Source of the DNA: Planctomycetota bacterium
GTDB lineage: Bacteria > Planctomycetota > Planctomycetia > Planctomycetales > Planctomycetaceae
Assembly: GCA_027623235.1 (NCBI GenBank)
Contig: JAQBVJ010000013.1
Coordinates: forward strand, 1 to 64,000
DNA length: 64,000 nucleotides
Reading direction: 5' to 3'
Shown here piece by piece: positions 6,744 through 17,783 of the stretch. The notes under the pieces were generated by a model. The model did not search any database and had not been told where the DNA came from. It saw nothing but the letters and a program-made list of their open reading frames with translations. Each line of letters opens with the position of its first letter. The first letter of the stretch is position 1. Both the position numbers and the translations under genes were made by a program.

Positions 6744-9257
6744 CTATCGTGAGGCGGCTTCAGCAGCGATCTGTTCGTAACGACGGATGGCCCGGTCGTA
6801 GGCGGCGCGGGCGGCGGGACGTTCGGGTTCGGAGATTCGTTGATGCCGGTTTCGCCACAGCTCGTGAATCGTCTCGATGCACCAGCGGGCGCTGTCGGCG
6901 GAAACTCGAATCGGTTTTTCATCGACGATGACGTTGACCGGGTTCGAGTGGAGCTGCGGGAAGTGCCGGACGGCGACCCAGCTGCTTTGAGCGATCTCCA
7001 CCGGAAATTCCAGATCGTGAGCGTTGCCGTCGGCTGGAACCTCGCGGGACGCGACGACTCGCCCGTTGACGACGATCTCGATCAGGCGGCTGCCTCCGGT
7101 GACGTAGTCTTCTGAGCGAGGGGCGTGCAGGTTGACCGTGTCGCCGAGCATTCGCCGACCCGTCGACGGAGCGACGTTTCCGTAGGCGACCCCGACGGGA
7201 GTCCGCGGCGCGAAGGCGACCGTCGTCCTGACGTTGATTTTTCCCGCCTTTGCGAGAGCCACGTCTGTTGTGCCAGGAGTTTTCCCGTCGACTTCAAACT
7301 TCAGCGCGTGAGCGTAGCCGTCAGAAACGTACGAGCGGCCGGCGGCAATGCCGTTGCACCAGTCCGTGAAGTCGACCTCTTTCACTTTGCCGAGCTGGAC
7401 GTAGACGCGGCCCTGTCCGACCTGCCGGCTGCTCATGCAGGGGAAGTCCGTCTCACCGCTCAGCTTCAGCGGGAAGCCACAATTCATCAGGTGGTACCAC
7501 GTGTTCCACTCGGGAATACGGGCAGTGTCCATCGCGGAAATGAAATCGCAAACGCCTTCCGCAGTGCTCACGCAGATTTCGAGGGCTCCGCCACCGGCCA
7601 TGTCGGGCACGGCGAGGTTTGGCAACTCGTTGGCGGCTCGGCCGAAGCTCGCGACCAGTTCCCGTTCGGTGAGCGAGCCATCGCCGTCCTCATCCATTTT
7701 CTCAAACGGTTCCGGCATCAGGAGCTTTGATGCTTCCTCGCGAGAGATGGACGCGGACTGATCGGTGTCGTGTTTGTTGAGCCAGCGTCTGGCCGACGAT
7801 TCCGCGTTGACGTGCATGGCCGAGTGCGGGTAGCCGGTCACGCCTCCCTGATCCTTGCACCACTTTAAAACGGGCACGGTCCAGGTCGGCCAGCCTTTCG
7901 TTTTTGTGCCGTCGGAGTTCGGGTAGGTCTGATCTTTGAGGTTCAGAAGACAGACGTGCCCGAGCGCGGCCGAACCGAAGCCGCTGATTTCCAGGTCGTA
8001 CTTGATGAGCGTTTTCGGCTCGCTGATCTTGCTGGCAAACGGGTTAAAGTAGTCGCGTTGAAAATCGAAGCACGGTCCCCAGGTGAGGATGCAGCCGACG
8101 TTGAGGCCCTCGCCTTTGACCTGAGCGAACATGTCGATTGGTCGCACGCCCTCGGTCGGGCTTTCGTAGTGCGAACAGCCGGCTCCGTGAATGTGATGGT
8201 CGCCCGAGTAGAATCCGAAGTCCGACGGAGTGACCCATCGCTTGAGGTTGAACGTGAACGTGCCGGCTCCATCGGACAGGTCGACACCCGCCGGAATCTT
8301 CTTCGGCGAGCTGAGCGGTTCCTCAGTGCGGACGACTTTGGAAAGCACGTGGTATTCCGGGCCGCGCGAGTACTCGACCTGGAACTCACCAGGAGGCAGG
8401 AAGATCTTTGCTCCGTCGTGACGGTAAATCTGCTTCTGAAAGAAGAAGTCCGGCGCGAGCCGTTTGGCCTGCGGCGGGTAGACTCGCCCGTGCTTGTCGC
8501 GGATCGTAAGCCGCGCGGCCGTGGGCTCACCGTCGAAATCTCGAATCGCCAGGCGGGCTGCGATCGCCGGTCGAATGTCAAACAGCACGGGGACTTCGCC
8601 GCGGAAACCGATGTCCTGCGTTCCGGCTCCGACGTCGAATTCGATGGTCGCTTCGCGCTTGCCGGATTCCTGGCTGTAGATCAGCGCGATGGCGTATTCG
8701 ACCTCCAGGCCGCTCAGCTTCATCGTCATCGGCGGTTTCTGAAAGAGGTCGACTTCCAGGAAACGGTCGGTTTCTCGTTTTGTATTCTCGTTGTCGTTCA
8801 GTTCGGTCTGAGCCTGACGTTGAAGAATCGCCAGCGCCGCCCCCGAGTAGACCGGTCCAGCCTGCGGGCTGCGGATGCGAAGTTGCCGCGTGACGGTACT
8901 CTCGTTGATCATCTTGACGAGGAGCGGCGTGAAGCCTCCCTGCTGGATCGTCGCCTTGCCGGGACCTCGCTCGACTTTGACGCGCACTTCCGGGTTGAGC
9001 GACACGACAAACGTCGCGTGCGGGTCGAGCAGTTTCTGAAGCTGTTTCGCGTCGCGTTTCTTCGCCGCGTCTTCCAGTTGTGCGACGAGAGAATTCGGCA
9101 GCGGAGCTCCCAGAAACTCCAGCGTCTGAGTGACCCTTGCGATGCCGGCTCCCAGCGGCTGACCTTCGACGGCGAGAATTCGTGGCGCGTCGTCCGCGGC
9201 AAACGAGACACACGGCACAAGCCACACGACAAGCAGAATGAAATGACGCATGATCAA
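6744..9257 (-). CDS. CehA/McbA-type PHP-like metallohydrolase with embedded EF-hands
   Basis: An 837-residue exported protein with a signal peptide (MIMRHFILLVVWLVPCVSFA). After an N-terminal beta-rich region comes a metallohydrolase core resembling the CehA/McbA family: GFYSGDHHIHGAGCSHYESP near residue 355 supplies the metal-binding DxHxH-like cluster, followed by LNVGCILTWGPCFDF, a GYPHSAMHV histidine and, near the end, CNGIAAGRSYVSDG. Between these, around residues 495-535, are two EF-hand loops (DTDQSASISREE and DEDGDGSLTERE), which would bind calcium. Characterised relatives hydrolyse carbaryl-type carbamates or act as phosphoesterases; the substrate here is unknown. The calcium-loop insertion inside the catalytic domain is unusual. 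A large palindrome follows the stop codon. Confidence 0.82.
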   Translation of the reverse strand: MIMRHFILLVVWLVPCVSFAADDAPRILAVEGQPLGAGIARVTQTLEFLGAPLPNSLVAQLEDAAKKRDAKQLQKLLDPHATFVVSLNPEVRVKVERGPGKATIQQGGFTPLLVKMINESTVTRQLRIRSPQAGPVYSGAALAILQRQAQTELNDNENTKRETDRFLEVDLFQKPPMTMKLSGLEVEYAIALIYSQESGKREATIEFDVGAGTQDIGFRGEVPVLFDIRPAIAARLAIRDFDGEPTAARLTIRDKHGRVYPPQAKRLAPDFFFQKQIYRHDGAKIFLPPGEFQVEYSRGPEYHVLSKVVRTEEPLSSPKKIPAGVDLSDGAGTFTFNLKRWVTPSDFGFYSGDHHIHGAGCSHYESPTEGVRPIDMFAQVKGEGLNVGCILTWGPCFDFQRDYFNPFASKISEPKTLIKYDLEISGFGSAALGHVCLLNLKDQTYPNSDGTKTKGWPTWTVPVLKWCKDQGGVTGYPHSAMHVNAESSARRWLNKHDTDQSASISREEASKLLMPEPFEKMDEDGDGSLTERELVASFGRAANELPNLAVPDMAGGGALEICVSTAEGVCDFISAMDTARIPEWNTWYHLMNCGFPLKLSGETDFPCMSSRQVGQGRVYVQLGKVKEVDFTDWCNGIAAGRSYVSDGYAHALKFEVDGKTPGTTDVALAKAGKINVRTTVAFAPRTPVGVAYGNVAPSTGRRMLGDTVNLHAPRSEDYVTGGSRLIEIVVNGRVVASREVPADGNAHDLEFPVEIAQSSWVAVRHFPQLHSNPVNVIVDEKPIRVSADSARWCIETIHELWRNRHQRISEPERPAARAAYDRAIRRYEQIAAEAASR

Positions 9258-9289
9258 CTCCTGCCCCTGCGAATCGAGGTTTCAATCAG

Positions 9290-9361
9290 AGTAGGACGGA
9301 TGCCCACATCCGTCCGGCTGAGGCCGCATTAACGATGACGGACGTGGGCGTCCGTCCTACT
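9290..9361. repeat. Palindromic repeat in the gap upstream of ligA
   Basis: AGTAGGACGGATGCCCACAT and the next five bases (9290-9314) pair with 9337-9361 with two mismatches around a 22-bp loop. The 309-bp gap 9258-9566 holds nothing else I can name; it should contain the divergent promoters of the CehA-like gene and ligA. The stretch can be read in some frames without stops, but with no family resemblance. Confidence 0.75.
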
Positions 9362-9512
9362 GAGTGTTTTCTCATCACACGAAATTCGCGGTGGCACCGT
9401 AACGTCCCGTGGCGGAGTTTCGAAGTCGCTGGCGTCTCCAACCAGACAGGGCCGTGTCTGCTCACGTGCCGGCGGTTCCTCGCGGCGATCCGTTCGGCGG
9501 AAGCTTGATTGA

Positions 9513-11602
<2,090 letters not shown>

Positions 11603-11606
<4 letters not shown>

Positions 11607-12274
11607 GACGGGTAGCCGTCTCCCGGCAGAACGGACACTCCGGCGATCAGGAACGCGGCCATGATTGCCAGCCAGGCGAGTCCGAGGGCGTGCCAGAACC
11701 ACGCACAAAAAGTAACTCCCCACGAATACTCGTGGTCGTATTTGTCGGCGAGAGCTCGCAGAAACACGAACGCGACGAACAGCAGCGCGACGACGAAGTG
11801 AATTCCGTGAAGCAGCACGAAAGCGAACGCTCCGTCTTTCAGACCAACTGACCTTGCGGCCTCACTCTGAGCGATGAGACACCACAACCCGTAAGTCTGC
11901 ACAGAGACGAAGGCTGTCCCCAGCACGAGCGACAACGCCAGGCTCCGGCGGAACTCAGGCTGTTTTTCGAAGCGGACCAGCAGCGAGGCCCGATGAAGCA
12001 GAAGACTGCCGCCGGCAAGCAGGACTGTGCTCACCACAAAGGCGGCGGGAAAGAGGATGCGGTTCTCAGCCGGTCGAAACGAGAAGGCCACGATCATCCC
12101 CCACGCAGAGGCGAACGAGACTCCCAGCAGCAGCAAAGACAGCCCGAAAAACGCCAGAGCCAGATTGCTCGATCGCTGTAGAAATCGGTTCTGCTTAAAG
12201 TTGGCCTGGCGACTGTGCATCGTTGGTCCATCTTCGAAATTCACGGTCCTCGATTCCGGGCTGGAGCGTGGCAA
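11603..12274 (-). CDS. Haem-copper oxidase subunit III-like membrane protein
   Basis: A 223-residue protein (205 if started at the ATG at 12220) with about five membrane segments. The C-terminal half reads AFAFVLLHGIHFVVALLFVA, then DHEYSWGVTFCAWFWHALG, which matches the late helices of cytochrome c/quinol oxidase subunit III, including the HxxHF-like helix and the W-H of the last helix. Subunit III contains no cofactor and stabilises subunit I. No subunit I or II is nearby, so this is an orphan; it may serve a distant oxidase or have another role. It is divergent from the penicillin-acylase-like gene, with 259 bp (12275-12533) between them that hold no recognised gene. Confidence 0.75.
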
Positions 12275-12533
12275 CCAGCAGGGACGGATTTGATTGGAAC
12301 AGAAGGAACGAAGGAAACGAAGCGACCCGTGCCGGCAGTCGCGTCACGACGTTCCTTGAATCCGACTTTTCGAGAAATTGACAGGAGCGATTCGGCATGA
12401 CGACCCATCCGGCTTGACGACCACGGCGACCGGAGTTCTGTGACCATCGCCCTCTTTGACAGGTCGAGCTACTTTGCACCGGAAACGGCAGCTTCCTCCG
12501 ATCACTCCGCCTGGCCTCAACAAGGATTTTTCA

Positions 12534-14906
12534 ATGGCAATATCAAATCAGGAACGGCTCAGACGACTCGGCAGCGGCGAGTCCATCGACAGTGTCTGCA
12601 ACGGAGCAGGCATCACCCGGTCGGAATTTGACACGTGGTGGCGGGAAACCATCGAGGCCTGCGCTGTCCCGGCTTCCGGATCCGTTTCTGTCGGCGTCTC
12701 CTCGGAAGTTTCGATCCGGCGCGACTCACATGGCATTCCGCATATTTTTGCCGAGAACGATCGCGATCTGTTTTTCGGATTCGGATTCGCGATGGCTGAG
12801 GACCGGCTGTTTCAGCTCGACTGGCTTCGGCGGAAGGGGCTCGGGCGTCTCTCGGAAATCATCGGGCGGGACGGCATCGAGCTCGACACGATCGCTCGGA
12901 CCGTGGGGCTCAACCGGATCGCTGCTGCCGAGTGGTCGCGTCTCTCACCGGAAGTTCAGGCGACTCTCGAAGCGTTTTCAGACGGAGTCAACGCGCTCAT
13001 CGCGAGTCGCCGCGACAACCTGCCACTTGAGTTCGCGTTGCTCGACTACCAGCCAGAACCGTGGTCACCGGTCGACAGCCTGGCGATCGAATGCGAGTTC
13101 CGGTGGTACCTGACCGGGCGGTTCCCAGTCATCTGCATGCCGGAAATTGCCAAGCGCGAACTCGGTGAGGGCTCTCTTTACGAGGCGTATCTGCTCAGCG
13201 AGATCGACGACGAGTCGATTCTTCATCCCGGCGACTATAGCCCGGCGATTGGCAGGCCGCTTGAGACTGTAGGTGAATCAGTTGCCGATCCGGACGCCTC
13301 GACCGGCAGCAATAACTGGGTCGTCGCCGGCCGGAAAACGGCGACGGGAGCACCGCTGCTGGCCAGCGACCCGCACATCGCGTTCGAAGCGGTTTCGTGC
13401 TGGTACGAAGCTCATCTGTGCGGCGGGTCGTTCAATGTTGCCGGCATGGCTTATGCCGGGATGCCAGCCATCATGTTCGGCCGGAATGAGAAAGTCGCCT
13501 GGGGAATCACAAACAACATCTGCTCGCAACGAGACCTCTACCAGGAACGCGTCAGCGACGAACATCCGGGAAGCTTCGAATTCGACGGTGAGTGGGAAGC
13601 CGCTCGCGAACTGACCGAAACGATTTCCGTCCGCGACGGCGACCCGATCACGAAGACAGTCCGGTTTTCTCGAAATGGGCCGATCGTCGATGAAATTCTG
13701 CCGGCTCCCGCCAATGAACTCGGACCCGTTTCGCTGAGGTGGCTCGGAATGTCGCAGGGAGGCTGGCTGACTTCGCTGTTGAGCATCGATCGCGCGGCAA
13801 CAGTGTCCGAATTTCGCGAGGCACTTCGACCGTGGCACGTACCGACGTTTGCACTGGTCATTGCTGACGTCGACGGTCACATCGGCTTCCAGGCGTCCGG
13901 CCGCGTCCCAGTGCGAAGTCGCAACGAAAGAGCGTTCCGACGCGGGTGGGATCCGCAGGACCAGTGGCAGGGCCTCATCCCGTTCGAGGAGATGCCGTCG
14001 CTCGACGATCCCGATCGAGGCTGGATCGGCTCGGCCAACAATCGCGTCGCGCCGAACGATTTCCCGCATCGCATGTACGGCTGCTGGGTGTCCGGCGCGA
14101 GGGCTCAGCGGATTCGCGAAATGTTCGGTGACCGCGATTCGCTCACCGTCGAGGATATGCGCGACGGCCATCAGGACGCACTGAATCTGCGAGCGGCCGA
14201 GCGAGTGCCGCAGCTTGTCGCTCAGCTGGAATCGGTCCCCGATGAGCAAACTCAGCAAGCGATTTCGCATCTTCGCGACTGGGACTTTGTATCCACACCC
14301 GAGGCTGTTGGACCAACGATCTTCAACGTCTTTTACACGCACTGGTGCGAGACGCTCAGCCGAGCCCGCTTCAGAGGAACGGCCGCGGAGTTGATGTCAA
14401 AAGGAGTGGAACCAAGTGCCGGAGGCCTCATCGCTGCCGACGAGCACGGCTGGTTTCCGGACGGAAACCGCGCGGAGAAACTTCAGGAGACATTTTCCAG
14501 GACGCTGGCATTCCTTGAGGATCGCCTGGGATCAGACATGGCCACGTGGACCTGGGGGCGGCTGCACGTCATGCCGCTTCGGCACGTGCTTTCGTCGCGA
14601 GGTGACCTTGCCAAGTTGCTCGACCACGGCGGAGCCGGCGTGCGGGGCGACATGCTGACGGTCTGTAACACCGGCGGCGGCCCGGAATGGATCGCCGCAA
14701 GCGGAGGCGGATATCGAATGATCGCCGACCTGAGTTCGTCTCCCCCGGTCCTGCGAGCGGTCGACGGGCAAAGCCAGTCCGGCCAGCCGGGAAGCCCGCA
14801 TTACTCGGACCAGTTCGAAGATTGGGCCGGAGGCAGGTATCACGAGATCCCACTCACTCACGACTTTGCAGGAGCGACAACGGTGTCGCTCGTTCCCGCT
14901 GACTGA
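12534..14906 (+). CDS. Penicillin acylase (amidase) family N-terminal nucleophile hydrolase
   Basis: A 790-residue Ntn-hydrolase of the penicillin acylase family, which cleaves amide bonds such as those of beta-lactams or acyl-homoserine lactones. I start it at 12534, where AAGGA lies 7 bp upstream. The alpha part begins with VSIRRDSHGIPHIFAENDRD and FGFAMAEDRLFQLDWLRRKG. Autoproteolysis should occur at GSNNWVVAG, exposing Ser259 as the beta-chain nucleophile; the usual ASDPHI follows (LLASDPHIAFE), then MFGRNEKVAWGITN and a late GSPHYSDQFEDW. No signal peptide is apparent, although family members are usually periplasmic. The first 45 residues resemble a short helix-turn-helix-like appendage before the family starts. 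Substrate unknown. Confidence 0.9.
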   Translation: MAISNQERLRRLGSGESIDSVCNGAGITRSEFDTWWRETIEACAVPASGSVSVGVSSEVSIRRDSHGIPHIFAENDRDLFFGFGFAMAEDRLFQLDWLRRKGLGRLSEIIGRDGIELDTIARTVGLNRIAAAEWSRLSPEVQATLEAFSDGVNALIASRRDNLPLEFALLDYQPEPWSPVDSLAIECEFRWYLTGRFPVICMPEIAKRELGEGSLYEAYLLSEIDDESILHPGDYSPAIGRPLETVGESVADPDASTGSNNWVVAGRKTATGAPLLASDPHIAFEAVSCWYEAHLCGGSFNVAGMAYAGMPAIMFGRNEKVAWGITNNICSQRDLYQERVSDEHPGSFEFDGEWEAARELTETISVRDGDPITKTVRFSRNGPIVDEILPAPANELGPVSLRWLGMSQGGWLTSLLSIDRAATVSEFREALRPWHVPTFALVIADVDGHIGFQASGRVPVRSRNERAFRRGWDPQDQWQGLIPFEEMPSLDDPDRGWIGSANNRVAPNDFPHRMYGCWVSGARAQRIREMFGDRDSLTVEDMRDGHQDALNLRAAERVPQLVAQLESVPDEQTQQAISHLRDWDFVSTPEAVGPTIFNVFYTHWCETLSRARFRGTAAELMSKGVEPSAGGLIAADEHGWFPDGNRAEKLQETFSRTLAFLEDRLGSDMATWTWGRLHVMPLRHVLSSRGDLAKLLDHGGAGVRGDMLTVCNTGGGPEWIAASGGGYRMIADLSSSPPVLRAVDGQSQSGQPGSPHYSDQFEDWAGGRYHEIPLTHDFAGATTVSLVPAD

Positions 14907-14932
14907 GCTTCGCAGTCCTTTTCAATTCTGGG

Positions 14933-15026
14933 CTCACACAAAGACACGAAGGCACAAAGTTTAGAAGGGACGTGGAGTCGAGCATTCGAAATCCCTCCAC
15001 TTTGTGCCTTTGTGACTTCGTGTGAG
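14933..15026. repeat. Imperfect palindrome between the acylase and sialidase-like genes
   Basis: CTCACACAAAGACACGAAGG plus 8 bases (14933-14960) pairs with 14999-15026, about 25 of 28 positions matching, around a 38-bp loop. It lies in the 147-bp gap after the acylase stop codon and may act as a terminator, though without a T-run. Confidence 0.75.
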
Positions 15027-15053
15027 ACCCCACCGCCTTGTTGGAACCGACAA

Positions 15054-16208
15054 ATGATTCGACTTCCTTCTTTCGTCCTCGTCCCATTGATCGGCTGCTT
15101 TTGTTCGCTGGCTCTGCGTGCCGACGAACAACCCGCACCATTTCGCGCGGCTGAAGGACTCTTCGACAAGGCTCAGCCCGGAACGCTCGGCCTGAAGCCG
15201 ATTCCGGGTCAGCACACAATGCTCTACCGGGCTCCCGACGACGGGTACCGGTTCTGCCATCATCCGAATCTGGTCGTCTTTCGCGGTCGGATGTACTGCA
15301 TGTGGTCGAACGGCAAAGTGAACGAGGACGACGCCGGACAGCGAATTCTTTTTTGTCACACCGATGACGGGAACATGTGGTCGAAACCAGTGCAACTGAC
15401 CGACCATCGGGGCGGCGTTGGAATCTGCGTGGCCGCTGGATGGCACGTCGACGGGGAGACTCTGGTTGCCTTCTACACAACGACCGGCGGGTCCAACTTC
15501 CATTCGGAAACGTGCCTGCGGGCTCGAACATCGCGTGATGGAGAAAACTGGAGCGACCCGAAGCGGTTGGCGAGTGGATTTTTCATTGAGAGCCCACAGG
15601 CTCTACGCGACGGCAGACTGTTGATGGCGGGTGAGCATGTCGGCGAGAGCCGCGAGACACACCGCATGACGTTTCTGATCACGGACGATCCGACCGGACT
15701 GGCCGGTTGGCGGGAAGCGAAACTCAAACCGCTCCCGGCACCGGACCTCAAGAACTATGGCTACACCGAGCCGAGTTTCTTTCATCGGCCGGACGGAACC
15801 CTTGTGGCTTCGCTGAGAAATTACAGCGGCTTCCTCTACTCGACCGCCAGCCGCGACAACGGGCAGACATGGAGCGCGCCAGTTCGCACCAACTACCTGG
15901 ATTCGACGGCCAGGACCTCGGCCGGAAACCTGCCGGACGCAACGGCCTTCCTGATCAATAACGCCATGCCCACGCGGTCGGACCGCAGCCTGCTGACGCT
16001 CGGCCTCAGCGAAGACGGAGTTGTATTTGATCGTGCCTGGATCGTTCGTGGCGAGCCGACAAAGATGCGGCATAGCGGGAGAAGTAAGGTCGACGGCTGG
16101 CAGTACCCTCATGCCATCTCCTGGAAAGAGTCGCTCTTCGTTGCGTACTCGATTAACAAGGAGGATGTCGAGGTGACCCGGATCGCTCTGGATCAACTGG
16201 CCAGGTAA
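15054..16208 (+). CDS. Sialidase-like (BNR/Asp-box) exported protein
   Basis: A 384-residue beta-propeller protein of the exo-sialidase/neuraminidase fold, starting at the ATG at 15054 in front of a signal peptide (MIRLPSFVLVPLIGCFCSLALRA). Three Asp-boxes are visible: HTDDGNMWSKPVQL, SRDGENWSDPKRL and SRDNGQTWSAPVR. These stabilise propeller blades and do not by themselves prove sialidase activity; the catalytic arginine triad and tyrosine cannot be assigned with certainty by eye. Planctomycetes carry many such proteins, presumably acting on marine glycans. The gene is 30 bp upstream of the DUF1501 gene, which suggests cotranscription. Confidence 0.85.
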   Translation: MIRLPSFVLVPLIGCFCSLALRADEQPAPFRAAEGLFDKAQPGTLGLKPIPGQHTMLYRAPDDGYRFCHHPNLVVFRGRMYCMWSNGKVNEDDAGQRILFCHTDDGNMWSKPVQLTDHRGGVGICVAAGWHVDGETLVAFYTTTGGSNFHSETCLRARTSRDGENWSDPKRLASGFFIESPQALRDGRLLMAGEHVGESRETHRMTFLITDDPTGLAGWREAKLKPLPAPDLKNYGYTEPSFFHRPDGTLVASLRNYSGFLYSTASRDNGQTWSAPVRTNYLDSTARTSAGNLPDATAFLINNAMPTRSDRSLLTLGLSEDGVVFDRAWIVRGEPTKMRHSGRSKVDGWQYPHAISWKESLFVAYSINKEDVEVTRIALDQLAR

Positions 16209-16238
16209 GATCAACGTGCGTCGCTTGACCCGGAGACA

Positions 16239-17663
16239 ATGATGGCTGGATTCCCATTCGAACTGCATTCCCACCGGCCATCGCGACGTGAGCTGCTTCG
16301 ACTTGGCAGCGGAATGGGCCTGTTGAGCTCCCTGTCGGCAGTGAAGTCCGCTTGCGCCGCTGCAGCGGCCGTCGGGACTTCGAGCAGTTCATCGTCGATC
16401 CAGTCCTGCATCGTTGTCTTTTATTATGGGGGACCAAGCCATCTGGACACCTACGACGTAAAACCCGACGCGCCGGATTCCGTGCGCGGCGAGTTCTCAA
16501 CGATCGACACCTCGCAACCGGGACTTCGAATTTCGGAGCATCTGCCGAACATGTCGAAGGTCATGCACAAGGTCGCTTTGATTCGCAGCGTGCATCACAC
16601 CAACCGGCTCCACGATTCCGCGTCGACAGAGACTCATACGGGACGCCAGGGTCCGAAGGGCGATCGTGAAGAGTTTGCGGCGATCGAGCAATTCTTTCCG
16701 TGCCATGGTGCCGTGCTGTCGAAACTGCGTCCTGGACAGCAGGTGGATGTTCCACACGCGGTCCTGCCCTGGCAGTTTCATAACGTCGTCACGACTCCGT
16801 GCCAGGGTGGCGGATTTCTCGGCCATCGATTCGACCCGCTGCTTGTCGACGGCGACTCCAGCAAGCTGCAGTATCAGATGAAGTCCCTGCTTCGACCGGA
16901 AGAATTGACCCTCGACCGAATCTCGCAGCGGAGAAATCTGCTGAGCGGACTCGATCTGAACCCGACTCTGGCGAGCCACGCGTCGCCGTTCGGCGAGTTT
17001 CGTGACAAGGCTCACGAACTTTTACGATCCACGAAACTGCAGAAGGCATTGAGCATCGAGGAAGAATCCGTCGCGATGCGGGAACGCTACGGAACGCAGG
17101 AGCCCAAAGCGGAACCCGGCGACGGAGCCGCGGCCGCGGCACCGGCGAGGAATCTTCGAGGCCAGAATCTGCTGCTCGCGCGACGACTGGTCGAGTCCGG
17201 GGTTCGTTTCGTCAACATTCACGACTTTCGGCAGCAGGGGCAGAACTGGGACTCGCACGGCCAGAATTTCATTCAGCACAAACGATATCTGCTGCCGCAG
17301 GCAGACCAGGCTCTCGCGGCGCTGATTGACGACCTCGACGATCGCGGCCTGCTCGACACAACGCTGGTCGTCGCGCTGGGCGAGTTTGGACGGACTCCGA
17401 AAATCAACGGCAACGCGGGGCGGGATCACTGGCCGGATTGCTACACCGTGCTCATGGCCGGCGGAGGCATTCGCGGAGGAGCCACGTTCGGTTCGAGCGA
17501 CCGCCTTGGTGAGTTTCCGGCATCCGATCCAGTCACGCCGGCCGATCTCGCGGCCACGATCTACTGGCGATTCGGCCTCGAACCAGAAACCGAAATCCAC
17601 GATCAGACAGGCCGCCCCTACCGGATTGCCGATGGCCGACCGATCACAGAGATTTTCGCGTAG
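16239..17663 (+). CDS. DUF1501 Tat-exported protein
   Basis: A 474-residue DUF1501 protein, related in fold to alkaline phosphatase/sulfatase-type enzymes. It has a twin-arginine signal (SRRELLRLGSGMGLLSS) followed by a low-complexity Ala/Ser stretch. Family marks are CIVVFYYGGPSHLDTYDVKP, LPNMSKVMHKVALIRSVHH, DSASTETHTG, a middle RNLRGQNLLLARRLVESG, NWDSHGQNF and LGEFGRTPKINGNAGRDHWP. The activity is unknown. The start may be the first or second of two adjacent ATGs. It follows the sialidase-like gene closely, and a hairpin with a T-run comes right after its stop codon. Confidence 0.93.
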   Translation: MMAGFPFELHSHRPSRRELLRLGSGMGLLSSLSAVKSACAAAAAVGTSSSSSSIQSCIVVFYYGGPSHLDTYDVKPDAPDSVRGEFSTIDTSQPGLRISEHLPNMSKVMHKVALIRSVHHTNRLHDSASTETHTGRQGPKGDREEFAAIEQFFPCHGAVLSKLRPGQQVDVPHAVLPWQFHNVVTTPCQGGGFLGHRFDPLLVDGDSSKLQYQMKSLLRPEELTLDRISQRRNLLSGLDLNPTLASHASPFGEFRDKAHELLRSTKLQKALSIEEESVAMRERYGTQEPKAEPGDGAAAAAPARNLRGQNLLLARRLVESGVRFVNIHDFRQQGQNWDSHGQNFIQHKRYLLPQADQALAALIDDLDDRGLLDTTLVVALGEFGRTPKINGNAGRDHWPDCYTVLMAGGGIRGGATFGSSDRLGEFPASDPVTPADLAATIYWRFGLEPETEIHDQTGRPYRIADGRPITEIFA

Positions 17664-17672
17664 CCCCCCGTT

Positions 17673-17750
17673 TAGCGGAACGGCACAAGCCGCCCGGTCG
17701 AGCACAGGAAACGCGTCCCGACCGGACGGCTTACAACGTACCGCTTTTTT
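17673..17750 (+). terminator. Palindrome followed by a T-run after the DUF1501 gene
   Basis: TAGCGGAACGGCACAAGCCG and the next bases (17673-17700) pair imperfectly with 17719-17744, directly followed by TTTTTTTT. This is the layout of a rho-independent terminator. The same palindrome, with a different T-run position, occurs at 48029-48096, so it is also a dispersed repeat that may have been recruited as a terminator. Confidence 0.75.
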
Positions 17751-17783
17751 TTCGCACTTATGAAGTGAGAAGCGGAGAACTCA

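Noticed and set aside
7956-9332. Long open frame on the plus strand over the CehA-like gene
   Set aside because: It is antisense to a well-supported gene, has no family resemblance and reflects strong GC codon bias of the real gene.
15054-16208. Proven sialidase
   Set aside because: Asp-boxes alone do not establish the activity; the catalytic residues could not be assigned with confidence.
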